DNA of 61,515 bases from CAZRWH01 sp964603905 (GCA_964603905.1 CAZRWH010000004.1:1-61515), one strand, 5' to 3'; positions 43,521-52,650 are shown, counted from the first letter of the stretch. Notes: generated from the sequence alone by a model not told the origin. A program made the numbers and translations.

Positions 43521-43796
43521 TTATTTGTTAGAAATACCAAGGACTCGAATCAATTCAGCAATCATTTCGTCCTGCTTTGATTTGTTTTTTGTTGAAAATG
43601 CTGAGCTAAAACACGAGGCAAGATGGTTTTTTAAGAGGGTGGATTGCGCCGATTTTAGCAATCCTTGGGCCGCACGAACTTGTTGAATTATATCAATGCA
43701 GTACCTTTCATCCTCTGTCATTTTGATGATGCGATTGATTGAGCTCGAAGCTTTTTTAAGCGCTATCAGTGTTTTTTGTTTGTTTTCTGGGATCAT
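43521..43796 (-). CDS. csoR: CsoR family copper-sensing repressor
   Basis: A 91-residue all-helical DUF156 protein. The Cu(I) site Cys-His-Cys is present as C33, H58 and C62, with the same 25 and 4 spacing as in M. tuberculosis CsoR, inside YCIDIIQQVRAAQGLL and LLKNHLASC. This argues for copper rather than nickel, formaldehyde or persulfide sensing. First gene of the operon with HMA-SafE-cupredoxin and copA; it should repress its own promoter by the palindrome at 43816-43844. Confidence 0.93.
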   Translation of the reverse strand: MIPENKQKTLIALKKASSSINRIIKMTEDERYCIDIIQQVRAAQGLLKSAQSTLLKNHLASCFSSAFSTKNKSKQDEMIAELIRVLGISNK

Positions 43797-43815
43797 GTTT
43801 TTAGTTTAAATATTT

Positions 43816-43858
43816 AAGTACCTATACCTATGGTACAGGTACTTGGCAAGTGTGTCAA
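43816..43858 (-). promoter_or_regulatory. CsoR operator overlapping the csoR promoter
   Basis: Minus-strand promoter: perfect TTGACA (43853-43858), 17-nt spacer, TACCAT (43830-43835). Over the -10 lies a 29-bp palindrome (43816-43844) with 13-nt arms AAGTACCTATACC and GGTACAGGTACTT (one mismatch) around TAT. The TACC...GGTA core matches the general form of known CsoR operators. Binding would block RNA polymerase; Cu(I) would release it. Confidence 0.8.
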
Positions 43859-43876
43859 TCGACATGAATTTCTTCT

Positions 43877-43904
43877 TTGGATTAACCTGACAACTTGATA
43901 CAAT
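43877..43904 (+). promoter_or_regulatory. Promoter of the DUF3352-like gene
   Basis: TTGGAT (43877-43882), 16-nt spacer, TACAAT (43899-43904) preceded by TGA as an extended -10. Predicted start near 43911, giving a leader of about 29 nt. Diverges from the csoR promoter. Confidence 0.5.
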
Positions 43905-43939
43905 AACAAATACCCAGCCACTACCTAAAAATTGACAAA

Positions 43940-45664
43940 ATGGCAGCGAAAACAGAAACCAAAAAAACGAAAAAAAAGGCTCCTGCAAAAAAGAAAACTA
44001 CAAAAAAAGAGAAGAAGCAGGAGAAGAAGAAAATCGATATTTCAAGCAAGCTAATTAACGGGATAGTTCTTGCAATCATATTGGTTGCATTTACGTTGCT
44101 CGCAATATTGCTAGGAGGGAAGATGCTTGATCCAACAAATCTTGCAAAAATCTTGCCTGCAGAACAAACAGTAGGATTCATCACAGTCGATACATCGGAT
44201 CTTTCAGTCAAAATGGACTGGCCGGCAGAGTACGCATTTGCTCCAGAGAATCTAAAAGAGCAAGCTTCAACATACCTAAACCAAGAAAGTTTCGAAATCT
44301 TGGAGTCTTGGTTTGGTGGGCAAGTGGCGGTCGCATATTTGATGGGGCCAAATCAACAACTTGAACAAGTCTATTTCGTTGAATATTCGAACCGCGCCTT
44401 TGCAACAGAATTTTTAGAATCAATTTCGGCTCCAGAAGAGGAAATCGAAAGAGAAAGGTATCAAGGTATAACAGTTTATTCGTATCCATTGAGTCAAAAT
44501 TTCTCTGCAGCCTTCATTGCCAATTACGTAGTGATTTCTTCAAGAAAAGCCAATGTGCAGTTACTAATCGACTCTTTCAAAGGTGAGTCATCAAGCTTGA
44601 AAACAAACGGCAGTTACAACGCAATTGCTGACAACTTGCCTTATCAACCAACGTTCCTGACCTACTGGAACATTGAGCAGTATCCAGAGGTCATAGAGAA
44701 ATACGTTCCACTTTATGAAGTTGTTCCAGAGTCTTTGATCGCACCATTCATGTCGATATTTACAGGTTTCGGTGCTGCTGGAGAACTAACGGAAGATGGA
44801 CTGCTTGTTCAGACATATACAACTGTGCAGAAAGAGCTTTTGGATGATGAATACTACTTCAGCTTCATGGACAAATATCAGGCGAATCTGACGAAATATG
44901 TTCCAGAAAACCAAACAATATTCTGGGGAGGACACGATTTGTATGCGGAATCACAAAGAGTAATTTCGATTTTCAATCAATTACATCCGTCAGCAGCTTT
45001 GATATTCGAAGGAATGTTACAAGCGGTTGCAACCGAATACTTTGGCAAAAACATCGAACTGGATGAAGACATTTATCCTTTGCTGACAGAGGAGTACGCA
45101 ATAGCAGTTTATGGAGACGAATATCTAGGGGTTATTCAGTTAGGAGATGCTGAAGCAAAACAAATTCATATCGATACGCTCAAGCAGGGGTTCCTAGAGC
45201 AGCAAATTTATAGCGATCCGTATGTTCAAACTTACGAATTGGAAGACGGTTCAACAGGACAAGAAATCGTCGCAGACTTGGTGGAAATTTTGCATCAAGA
45301 GGTCGATTACGAAGGGGTAGAAATAGATAAGTTCTATCTGTCAAACGAAGAAGTTTTGGGTTACATGACAGTTTTTGATGGCAATTTTGTATTCTCAACA
45401 GACAGCGAAATACTCAAGAAGGCAGTGGATCTAATGAAGTCACCAAACGGAAGCCTGTCCGCTAGCTCGGACATGGATGCAATCAACGCAATTATGAGAT
45501 CGGCAGACGAAGCTAGCTACATAGATTTGGAGGAAGTAAGGGAATCAGAAATCTGGGGATTAGAAGCTTTATCAATATTTTCAGGATTTAGTTCGACAAA
45601 GAATTTCTTCGACGATGGAGTGGCAACATTCCATTTGTTTGAGTTCGGATTAGTCGGCAGTTAG
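43940..45664 (+). CDS. DUF3352-like membrane-anchored protein
   Basis: A 574-residue protein: a very basic lysine-rich cytoplasmic tail (1-35), one membrane helix (about 43-65) and a large external domain starting LAKILPAEQTVGFITVDTSD, the LPADT-like opening of DUF3352. Later FLTYWNIEQYPEVIEKY, IFWGGHDLYAES and YIDLEEVRES fit the repeated beta-alpha units of that family. Role unknown; probably an abundant envelope protein. The next gene encodes another surface protein (DUF4012). Confidence 0.72.
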   Translation: MAAKTETKKTKKKAPAKKKTTKKEKKQEKKKIDISSKLINGIVLAIILVAFTLLAILLGGKMLDPTNLAKILPAEQTVGFITVDTSDLSVKMDWPAEYAFAPENLKEQASTYLNQESFEILESWFGGQVAVAYLMGPNQQLEQVYFVEYSNRAFATEFLESISAPEEEIERERYQGITVYSYPLSQNFSAAFIANYVVISSRKANVQLLIDSFKGESSSLKTNGSYNAIADNLPYQPTFLTYWNIEQYPEVIEKYVPLYEVVPESLIAPFMSIFTGFGAAGELTEDGLLVQTYTTVQKELLDDEYYFSFMDKYQANLTKYVPENQTIFWGGHDLYAESQRVISIFNQLHPSAALIFEGMLQAVATEYFGKNIELDEDIYPLLTEEYAIAVYGDEYLGVIQLGDAEAKQIHIDTLKQGFLEQQIYSDPYVQTYELEDGSTGQEIVADLVEILHQEVDYEGVEIDKFYLSNEEVLGYMTVFDGNFVFSTDSEILKKAVDLMKSPNGSLSASSDMDAINAIMRSADEASYIDLEEVRESEIWGLEALSIFSGFSSTKNFFDDGVATFHLFEFGLVGS

Positions 45665-45699
45665 AAGTAAGCAGAGAGCAGAGATGGAGCGCTTAGCGC
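45663..45699 (-). repeat. Hairpin-heptamer element, minus orientation
   Basis: Read on the minus strand: hairpin GCGC-TAA-GCGC (45689-45699), spacer TCCAT (45684-45688), then three heptamers (plus-strand units AGAAGTA, AGCAGAG, AGCAGAG, 45663-45683). It abuts the stop codon of the DUF3352-like gene. Confidence 0.7.
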
Positions 45700-45712
45700 A
45701 GATTAAAAATAC

Positions 45713-45838
45713 GTTTCGCAACGCGAAACCCCATGACTACCAGGGCGGCCAAAGGCCAGCCCCCAAATATAAATTCTGTTTCTGCCCAGGCAGAAACACC
45801 ATGACTACTACAACTACTCACTACAACTACCTATACCT
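45713..45838 (+). repeat. Three chained hairpin elements ending at the DUF4012 start
   Basis: Hairpin A: GTTTCGC-AAC-GCGAAAC (45713-45729) then CCCATGACTAC. Hairpin B: GGGCGGCC-AAA-GGCC-A-GCCC (45743-45762) then CCAAA and an AT-rich unit. Hairpin C: GTTTCTGCC-CA-GGCAGAAAC (45778-45797) then ACCATGACTAC and CTAC/CAAC-rich heptamers up to 45838, directly before the ATG at 45839. A and C share the GTTT...AAAC ends and the CCATGACTAC follow-on although their stems differ. Confidence 0.85.
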
Positions 45839-47941
45839 ATGCGCCCACGCACAATCAAAATGCCAGAGGCCTCGATAAAAGAGGGGGGAACCCCTCAAAG
45901 TTCGCCGTATGTGCTTAAGATTGAGCGGAAAACAGGGGTTGCTCCAAAGAAGTGTGTCGACATAGTTCTGCCAGAGAAAAAACGCGCAAAAAAAATCAAA
46001 ATGCCTAAGCGAGAAAACCTTTTTGCGAAGAGTGAAGTTCTCAGGATGGCAACAATCGCAACTCTTGTGGTTATGATTTTGAATATGGGACAGATGTATT
46101 TCAAAGCAGGAGAGACAAAGGACGCGATTTTTGATGCGGCATATGCAGGAGTTGATCAGCTGATGGAGATCGATACGGACGACATGGAAGGAGCAAACGA
46201 AGCTTTTCAGATTGCAAATTATCAATTTGAAATGGCTGAAAACATGCTTTGGTATCTAAACGACTCTGGGAATATCGAAGGAGCAAATAAGTACATAAAA
46301 ACGGCCGACGGGATCCTGAATGCAGCTGTAGCAATTACAACAGCAGGAGAACTTTTTGCTGAGTTTGTTGTTAACACAACAGAACTTAGCGAAGGGTTGT
46401 TTACAGATAACACAGAAGGGGTGAAGCCTTCTTTGACAGAGGCTTTGAAAGCAGGATATTCAGAATATTTGGAGCCTGCGTATGATGAGCTGGTTTTGGC
46501 GCAAACACACTTAGATAATGTAGATGTTACGGTCCTGCCAGCTGCGTATGTTAAGCAGGTTGCGCTTGCTCAAGAACAGCTGAAGGTGGTTAACAATATG
46601 CTGGGGAAGGTGTCAGAAAACTTCAACGCAATCATTAAATTGTTAGGAGATGAATTGCCGCAGAAATATATGATCCTATTTGAAAACAACAGTGAATTAA
46701 GACCTGGTGGAGGATTCATGGGAAGCTTTTTGTTGGTTGATATCAACGACGGATACATAGACTCAATGGAGTTCTCAGATATTTATGAATGGGATGGCGC
46801 ATTTACTGAATTTATTGAGCCACCAGTAAAAGAAATTGAATATCTGACATGTTGTTGGGGACTTAGGGATGCGAATTATTCGCCAGATTTTGTTGTTTCA
46901 TCGGAGGCGGTAAGATGGCTTTTTGAAAAAGAAAACGGTCCATCCGTAGACCACGTAATCATGGTGGACCTGAGTTTGGTTTCAGACATAATTAATAAAA
47001 TTGGTCCGCTTGAGTCGCCAAGTCTTGAAGGGCAATTAACAGGAGAGAATTTCGAGCTGATTTTGAGCTACATCGTTGAGTCAAAATTGATGGGAGAGAC
47101 CAGCCCGAAATCAATTGTCGAAGAAATTGTACCGATTTTCAAAGAAGAAATTTTGAAGCCTCAAAACCTGCTTAGCGTCGCAGGGGCTTTCATGCGAGGA
47201 GCCGAGGGGAAGCACTTTGCTGCTTACAGCGTTGATGAAGAAATGCAAAACTTTTGGAGGAGTTGGAATTTGGATGGTGAGCTTTATAGGCCTGGAGAGA
47301 ATGAAGACTATTTGCTAGTCACTGTTAGCGGTATTGGTGGAAACAAAACGGATCGATACGTGGAGCAAGAAATCCTTCACCAAACACTGATATCTCGTGA
47401 GGGCGAATTAATGAATAAGTTGACGATTACTCGCGAGCACACTTGGACAGAAGAGGTGAGAACATGGCAAATGGATCAATTAAATTTGTTTGGTTTTGAG
47501 ACGGTCTCAGAAACTGTTCAAGATATACTGGGGCAAGGAGACAACGTTGCAGGTATTCGGGTTTATGTGCCAAATGGGTCTAGCATTATTGATACAGATG
47601 GAATCTTTGAGCATATACCGGAAGTTCTTTATGACGAGCAACTTGAGATGGAATATTTCTATTTCGTAGTAAGGACAAAACCAGGTGAAACAACAGAAAT
47701 TCAATTAACATACGATCTGCCTTTTAATCTCACTTTTGAGCCTGCAGACGACTACTTCTTGTTTGTTGAAAAACAGCCTGGACTGGACAACACAGTCTTC
47801 ACGAAAGAAATAATAGCGCCAGCAATAAACAATCATGCTCTTTATCCAAAAGGGGAATTCCAAAAGGACCAAGATTTAAATTACACACTGACTCTAGACT
47901 TGGATAAGCCAATTCATCTAGGAGGAGTTTTTACTAACTAA
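45839..47941 (+). CDS. DUF4012 surface protein
   Basis: A 700-residue protein with a basic N-terminal tail, one membrane helix (about 66-84) and a long external part. The DUF4012 signature KYMILFENNSELRPGGGFMGS lies near 280-300, followed by DIYEWDGAFTEFIEPPVKEIE, with the C-terminal beta-rich domain after residue 480. DUF4012 proteins are common in CPR bacteria and Actinobacteria; some LCP-like features have been suggested, but the role is unknown. The start codon lies at the end of a heptamer array and the stop is 6 nt before the ferritin-VIT gene. Confidence 0.85.
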   Translation: MRPRTIKMPEASIKEGGTPQSSPYVLKIERKTGVAPKKCVDIVLPEKKRAKKIKMPKRENLFAKSEVLRMATIATLVVMILNMGQMYFKAGETKDAIFDAAYAGVDQLMEIDTDDMEGANEAFQIANYQFEMAENMLWYLNDSGNIEGANKYIKTADGILNAAVAITTAGELFAEFVVNTTELSEGLFTDNTEGVKPSLTEALKAGYSEYLEPAYDELVLAQTHLDNVDVTVLPAAYVKQVALAQEQLKVVNNMLGKVSENFNAIIKLLGDELPQKYMILFENNSELRPGGGFMGSFLLVDINDGYIDSMEFSDIYEWDGAFTEFIEPPVKEIEYLTCCWGLRDANYSPDFVVSSEAVRWLFEKENGPSVDHVIMVDLSLVSDIINKIGPLESPSLEGQLTGENFELILSYIVESKLMGETSPKSIVEEIVPIFKEEILKPQNLLSVAGAFMRGAEGKHFAAYSVDEEMQNFWRSWNLDGELYRPGENEDYLLVTVSGIGGNKTDRYVEQEILHQTLISREGELMNKLTITREHTWTEEVRTWQMDQLNLFGFETVSETVQDILGQGDNVAGIRVYVPNGSSIIDTDGIFEHIPEVLYDEQLEMEYFYFVVRTKPGETTEIQLTYDLPFNLTFEPADDYFLFVEKQPGLDNTVFTKEIIAPAINNHALYPKGEFQKDQDLNYTLTLDLDKPIHLGGVFTN

Positions 47942-47947
47942 AAAAAC

Positions 47948-48802
47948 ATGCACAAAGTATTACTCGCAGCACAGCGAAACGAAATTACCGAACACTTTAT
48001 CTACAAAAAACTGGCAAAGTCGACCAAGAACAGGCATAACCGAGACACGCTCAATCGAATTGCAGACGACGAACTTAAGCATTACAAGATCTGGATAAAA
48101 TACACAAAAACAGAAGTGAAGCCGGATAAGCTCAAGATTTTTATGTACTACTGGATATCGAAAATCCTCGGCCTTACATTTGGGGTGCGACTCATGGAAA
48201 AAGGAGAATCAATGGCGCAAGTTAACTACAAAAAACTTGTAAAAACATATCCAGAGGCCGCAAAAATCGCACAAGAAGAAGATGAACACGAACAGAGATT
48301 GATAGAGATTCTGAATGAGGAAAAGCTTGAATACATCGGGTCAATGGTCCTTGGTCTAAACGACGCATTGGTCGAGCTGACAGGAGTTTTGGCAGGTTTG
48401 ACACTGGCTCTACAAAACACCTCATTGATAGCTTTGACCGGAGGAATAACAGGTATTGCAGCCTCATTATCAATGGCGGCATCTGAATACTTGTCGATCA
48501 AGTCAGATGATAGCAATCAGGACCCAGTCAAAGGGTCTCTGTATACAGGATCAGCTTACGTAATGACCGTAATAATCCTGGTTGCACCGTACTTGATTTT
48601 CGAAAACTATTATTACGCACTTGCAACCGCTCTAGTTTCAGCAGTGCTAATAATTTTGATCTTCACATTCTACATATCCATCGCAAAAAATCTTCCATTC
48701 AAAAGAAGATTCTTTGAAATGGCAGGGATTAGTCTGGGGGTTTCATCCCTAACCTTCGGGATAGGATATCTAATCCGCTTGTTGTGGGGAATAGATCTGT
48801 AA
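47948..48802 (+). CDS. Ferritin-like/VIT1 (CCC1) iron or manganese transporter
   Basis: A 284-residue fusion. Residues 1-110 are a ferritin-like four-helix domain with metal ligands in NEITEHFIYKKLA, DDELKHYKIW and QEEDEHEQRLIE. Residues about 120-284 are the VIT1 membrane part: GLNDALVELTGVLAGL, ITGIAASLSMAASEYLSIKSD and two more helices. This layout is known from MbfA/Erv proteins that export iron or manganese. The 3' end overlaps the giant RelA/SpoT-like gene by 74 nt tail-to-tail. Confidence 0.9.
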   Translation: MHKVLLAAQRNEITEHFIYKKLAKSTKNRHNRDTLNRIADDELKHYKIWIKYTKTEVKPDKLKIFMYYWISKILGLTFGVRLMEKGESMAQVNYKKLVKTYPEAAKIAQEEDEHEQRLIEILNEEKLEYIGSMVLGLNDALVELTGVLAGLTLALQNTSLIALTGGITGIAASLSMAASEYLSIKSDDSNQDPVKGSLYTGSAYVMTVIILVAPYLIFENYYYALATALVSAVLIILIFTFYISIAKNLPFKRRFFEMAGISLGVSSLTFGIGYLIRLLWGIDL

Positions 48803-51800
48803 TCTTTTCGGAATCAGGGTGATCTAACAAGAAAGAGTTAGGTGCCATTTGAACAACCTCAACAGCAGGTAGGCGGTGAGATTTTAGTATGACGCTAAGT
48901 ATTTGGTAGCTAGACATGTCATCCGGAAACTCTAGGACAAGAGGGAAGACATTACCTGGCTTTGCTAAGGCTGTTTGCATTATCAAAGGGTCTATATTAG
49001 CCCCATGTTTTGCAAGGAAACCAGTGAGTTCTTCAAAAGCACCTCGTCGATTAGTTAACTGAAAAGAAACAGAAATTGGCCTTTCTCGATCAAGGTACAT
49101 ATCGATAGCATGCAAAGGATCTAGGCGTCCATCTCCAATACACTCCATTGTTCTTTGGCGACGGTCTTTGTAGTAGGCTGTGTGCCTTTCTACATCACGT
49201 CGATGAATCATTTGAGTTGTCATGTCTGCAACGACTCTTTGAATACTAGCAAGTGCAGAAGGATCCTCTTCGCGTTTAGCAAGTTCGGAATATTCTTGGA
49301 GCTCAGAAAATCTTTGATCGATCTCTATGATGTCTTGAGGTACTTCCTCAGGATTAAGAAGGTGATCTATGCATTTCAGCTCAATGATCCCATGTTTTTT
49401 TTCAAGGCCCAAAACAGGAGCAAGAACGTATTCGATATAACGCTTAGCATAGGATATACATATCGCTGCCCTTGCCTTATCCATGTCTTCAGGGAGAGGA
49501 GTTTTTTGTTGGATAAGATCTGTAAAATATTGTCTTACGCGAGTAGCAAAGCGCCTGCGATCAGCACAATGAGTTAGGAGGTCTAGCCCAAAAGTGCTGT
49601 TCGTTTTTGATGGATCAATGACGATTTGGCATATATCTTCATCTTCCAAAGGTTCAAACAAATGGACACGTTTCTTTTTTAGTTCGATGTAGCCGTCAAC
49701 AACAACTCTATGAAGCACAACAGCATGAGAAGCTTGGAATAGATATTTAGGGAAAGCTCTATCATTAAATGCGGCAGCAATAACATCTAAAGGGGTTGCT
49801 CCTTGAGGTACAACAATCGGGCTTTCAAGCAGCTCTTCAGCTCCATGCTTAAGGAATATCCTCATGTTAGGACGCAAAACTTCAGTTTCAATAACCTCCA
49901 AGATTGGCCTGTTTGTTGCTCGTGCTTCGTCGATAGCATGCTTAAGTTTTTCAATTAATTCTTCAGGGATGGAGCCAGCTATACCTTTTTTTGCAGCAGT
50001 CTCATTTCTTACTGTGTTAACTCTGACACGAATACTTCGCCCTGTTAGTGGATCGGAAAGATCAAGCTTGATTCCATGAAGTTCATCGTCTTCCGGGTAC
50101 GTTGTCATTTTGTGGCCAGCCGATATAGCGTTTTGTATTTTTGCAGCGACTGATGATAAATCGTCAGGACTACCTACCAAAACTGCAATTTCAAAAAGAG
50201 GATCTTCCGGTATTTCAGGTACATATTTCGGGTCTCCAAGTCGGGACAAATCAATATGACTTTCGAGAGCGCTCGGGATGATATCAATTGAACGAATTCC
50301 TGGATCGATTGGAGTGAAGACGCTCATTATTTCTCCTCGTATATCACCGATAGCATCCCAAACTTCACCCTTAGGAAGATTGAAGCTGTGAAGCATTTGA
50401 CCACAAAGTGATCCTGCATCAGGTCTATATTTATCGCGATCCATGAAACTAAGCATCCTCTTTAGGATTTTTACTTCAAACAAGTGGGCAGGAATAGAGT
50501 CGAAATGTTGGTTTAGTCTCAAGCGATCTTCAATGTCTTTCCTCTGTTTTTTATAAAACTTTTTGCGAATTGAAGTCTTGTTTTCCTCTTCATAAAAATC
50601 GAACGCTAGTCCAACAAGCATGTTGTAAACTTCAGTTAGACCGAGCATTTTGGCAAGGATAGAGTAGTCGCGTAGTGAACGCATTTTTTCGCGAGCGCGC
50701 TCAGAACTAAGGCCATCAAGAGTTTCGAAGTTTTGAATTTGTTCAAGTACTTTGCATACAAAAATTTCGGGATCAAGTATCCCTTTTTCAAAAAATGCTA
50801 GAAGATTTACTTCGTCACGATCAGGCGTGGGGAAGTCCTGTTTCTTTGTCATTCCCAATACTCTTCTTTCAACATCATGAGAAACACCCTGGAAAAATTC
50901 TCTAGGACTACAGCTGTATTCATCGTTGTAGTCATCACTCAATTTATCAGCATACAGAGGATAGCAACACACCCAGTCGAGGTTTAAATTAGGACTGTTT
51001 TTGTCATGGACGCCGACATCTTCGATACTGTCATGTTTGAACGCAGAGAATATATCGGCAGAGTCGGTAAATGAGTACTTGGCGTGATTGCTGGCAGCAG
51101 CTTGGAGGTGCTCATCGAAGTAAGATTTTGAAGGGTCAGATTTTCGAGTTTTATTTCGGAAAAGATAGTGGTCATAAACCATTTCATAGGCGAGTGCAAT
51201 TAAGAAATCCGGCCCGTGCAAAGGTTTGCCTTCAAGTCTGCGTTGGTGCTGAATTTTAATCGCAAGCTTTTCAATAATCTCTTTTAGTGGCTCATTTTCT
51301 TCGAGATGTTTAGCAAGAATATATGTAAAAAAACTAAATTTAATCTCCTCAAGTTTGGTCAACTGCATCTGGTAATCTTGCAGGGTAAGTGAAAACCATG
51401 CAGGTCCGCTCATATCCAAATCGATACGGTTTTTGTTAAGCCAAATGAATGCCAAAATATCATTAAAGCCATTCGTGTTTTTTGCATCAGGATCGCATTT
51501 ACCCCTGATTGTTCTTCGGAACTGGTTAAAATCTTTTGCCTCAAGGAGCGCTATTTTCGCTCGGACAAAAAGCATATCAAGCAACTTTGGATTGTCTGTA
51601 AGTGCAGATTGGCAGACATGGATTGATTTTTTTGTATCCATGACTTCTTGCGCAATATCAACCTCAGAATCAAAAGAAACGATGTCGCCGTTTATGTCTT
51701 CGTAGCTTTCAAAAAACACTTCTTCAACCTGTGTAGCATCAAAAGCAATTGATCGAAAAGCCCGATTAACACCTTTGATCGTATTAGTAAATTCGGTTTT

Positions 51801-51923
51801 AGATAGGCCTGGAGTTCTTCTGTAAATTGAAAAACGTTCAAGCTTATTGCGTCTCGGAGGATCCGTCGAAATTCGGTCAATAGTTCTGTCTAAATTTTCG
51901 CCTGGCTGCAACACTAAGTCCAA
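48729..51923 (-). CDS. Giant divergent RelA/SpoT homologue (HD-pseudosynthetase-TGS-ACT)
   Basis: A 1064-residue protein with a TTG start (51923) placed 14 nt after a predicted transcription start; GTG at 51914 is the alternative. Residues 1-260: unknown extension. 265-445: (p)ppGpp-hydrolase HD domain with H272, H297-D298, E301-D302, N398; the catalytic Asp of KLADRLHNM is Glu (E394). 455-665: position of the synthetase, but the G-loop and NGYQSLHT are not recognisable (HGIKLDL stands there). 703-770: TGS (VPQGATPLDV, VVDGYIEL). 945-1026: ACT. Probably a hydrolase or sensor, not a synthetase. Confidence 0.82.
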   Translation of the reverse strand: MDLVLQPGENLDRTIDRISTDPPRRNKLERFSIYRRTPGLSKTEFTNTIKGVNRAFRSIAFDATQVEEVFFESYEDINGDIVSFDSEVDIAQEVMDTKKSIHVCQSALTDNPKLLDMLFVRAKIALLEAKDFNQFRRTIRGKCDPDAKNTNGFNDILAFIWLNKNRIDLDMSGPAWFSLTLQDYQMQLTKLEEIKFSFFTYILAKHLEENEPLKEIIEKLAIKIQHQRRLEGKPLHGPDFLIALAYEMVYDHYLFRNKTRKSDPSKSYFDEHLQAAASNHAKYSFTDSADIFSAFKHDSIEDVGVHDKNSPNLNLDWVCCYPLYADKLSDDYNDEYSCSPREFFQGVSHDVERRVLGMTKKQDFPTPDRDEVNLLAFFEKGILDPEIFVCKVLEQIQNFETLDGLSSERAREKMRSLRDYSILAKMLGLTEVYNMLVGLAFDFYEEENKTSIRKKFYKKQRKDIEDRLRLNQHFDSIPAHLFEVKILKRMLSFMDRDKYRPDAGSLCGQMLHSFNLPKGEVWDAIGDIRGEIMSVFTPIDPGIRSIDIIPSALESHIDLSRLGDPKYVPEIPEDPLFEIAVLVGSPDDLSSVAAKIQNAISAGHKMTTYPEDDELHGIKLDLSDPLTGRSIRVRVNTVRNETAAKKGIAGSIPEELIEKLKHAIDEARATNRPILEVIETEVLRPNMRIFLKHGAEELLESPIVVPQGATPLDVIAAAFNDRAFPKYLFQASHAVVLHRVVVDGYIELKKKRVHLFEPLEDEDICQIVIDPSKTNSTFGLDLLTHCADRRRFATRVRQYFTDLIQQKTPLPEDMDKARAAICISYAKRYIEYVLAPVLGLEKKHGIIELKCIDHLLNPEEVPQDIIEIDQRFSELQEYSELAKREEDPSALASIQRVVADMTTQMIHRRDVERHTAYYKDRRQRTMECIGDGRLDPLHAIDMYLDRERPISVSFQLTNRRGAFEELTGFLAKHGANIDPLIMQTALAKPGNVFPLVLEFPDDMSSYQILSVILKSHRLPAVEVVQMAPNSFLLDHPDSEKITDLFPTTSGLDILSRRLGMKPPD

Positions 51924-51972
51924 ATTACTAAAATAGAATAAAACTTATACCACGACTCGGTAAATATGTAAA
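51924..51972 (-). promoter_or_regulatory. Promoter of the RelA/SpoT-like gene
   Basis: Minus strand: TTTACA (51967-51972), 17-nt spacer, TATAAG (51944-51949) preceded by TGG. Predicted start near 51937, 14 nt before the TTG codon, which supports that start. Confidence 0.6.
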
Positions 51973-52077
51973 GGGCGCCAACAGGTTTGAACGATGATTG
52001 TAAAAAAAACGGAATATATATCTTGGTTTTATATGACAAAATAAGCCAAATTAAACCTGTTATAAGCATGTAAAATA

Positions 52078-52113
52078 TGCTAAAATCCAGGCACAATTAA
52101 TAACTAATTAAAA
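52078..52113 (+). promoter_or_regulatory. Extended -10 promoter of dcd
   Basis: TGCTAAAAT (52078-52086) fits an extended -10; no good -35 is present. The leader of about 20-27 nt is A/T-rich with no ribosome-binding site. Confidence 0.4.
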
Positions 52114-52650
52114 ATGGTTTTATCAGACAAGACTCTCAAAGCAATGATCGAATCAGGCGAACTCAAAGTTTCTCCTCTTACAGATCAATCAATTCAACCT
52201 GCATCTATTGACTGCACGCTCGGATCACACTATTTAGTTGTGGAACACAACAAAATGGAGACCCTAACACTCGATTCAGAAATCCATTACCGTGAAATAG
52301 AAGGTGACTCAATCACAATCCCAGCGCATTCATTTCTTCTCGCAACAATTGAGCAGTACGTTGAATTGCCAGACGACCTAACTGCATTTGTGGAAGGGCG
52401 AAGTTCAATCGGACGTATCGGACTTTTTATTCAAAACGCAGGATGGGTGGACCCAGGATTCAAAGGTCAAATAACGCTCGAACTTTACAACGCAAACTCA
52501 CTCCCAATTAGGCTCGAAAAAGGACGACGAATTTGTCAGCTTGTCTTCTGTAAAATGGATCAAGCAGCAGAAGTTCCTTACGACGGCAAATATCAAGGTC
52601 AGACGAATGCAACGGGAAGCAGGGTGTTTAAGGATGTTGAGGTGAAGTAA
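52114..52650 (+). CDS. dcd: dCTP deaminase
   Basis: A 178-residue trimeric deaminase. Marks: LSDKTLKAMIESGELKVSP, QPASIDCTLG near 30-39, VEGRSSIGRIGLF near 93-105 and AGWVDPGFKGQITLELYN near 109-126 with the catalytic glutamate, then PYDGKYQGQ. It makes dUTP from dCTP; some relatives also hydrolyse dUTP, which cannot be excluded. Followed by a strong bidirectional terminator. Confidence 0.93.
   Translation: MVLSDKTLKAMIESGELKVSPLTDQSIQPASIDCTLGSHYLVVEHNKMETLTLDSEIHYREIEGDSITIPAHSFLLATIEQYVELPDDLTAFVEGRSSIGRIGLFIQNAGWVDPGFKGQITLELYNANSLPIRLEKGRRICQLVFCKMDQAAEVPYDGKYQGQTNATGSRVFKDVEVK

Noticed and set aside
45684..45878. 64-codon plus-strand open frame before the DUF4012 gene
   Set aside because: It consists of the chained hairpins and CTAC repeats and runs out of frame into DUF4012.
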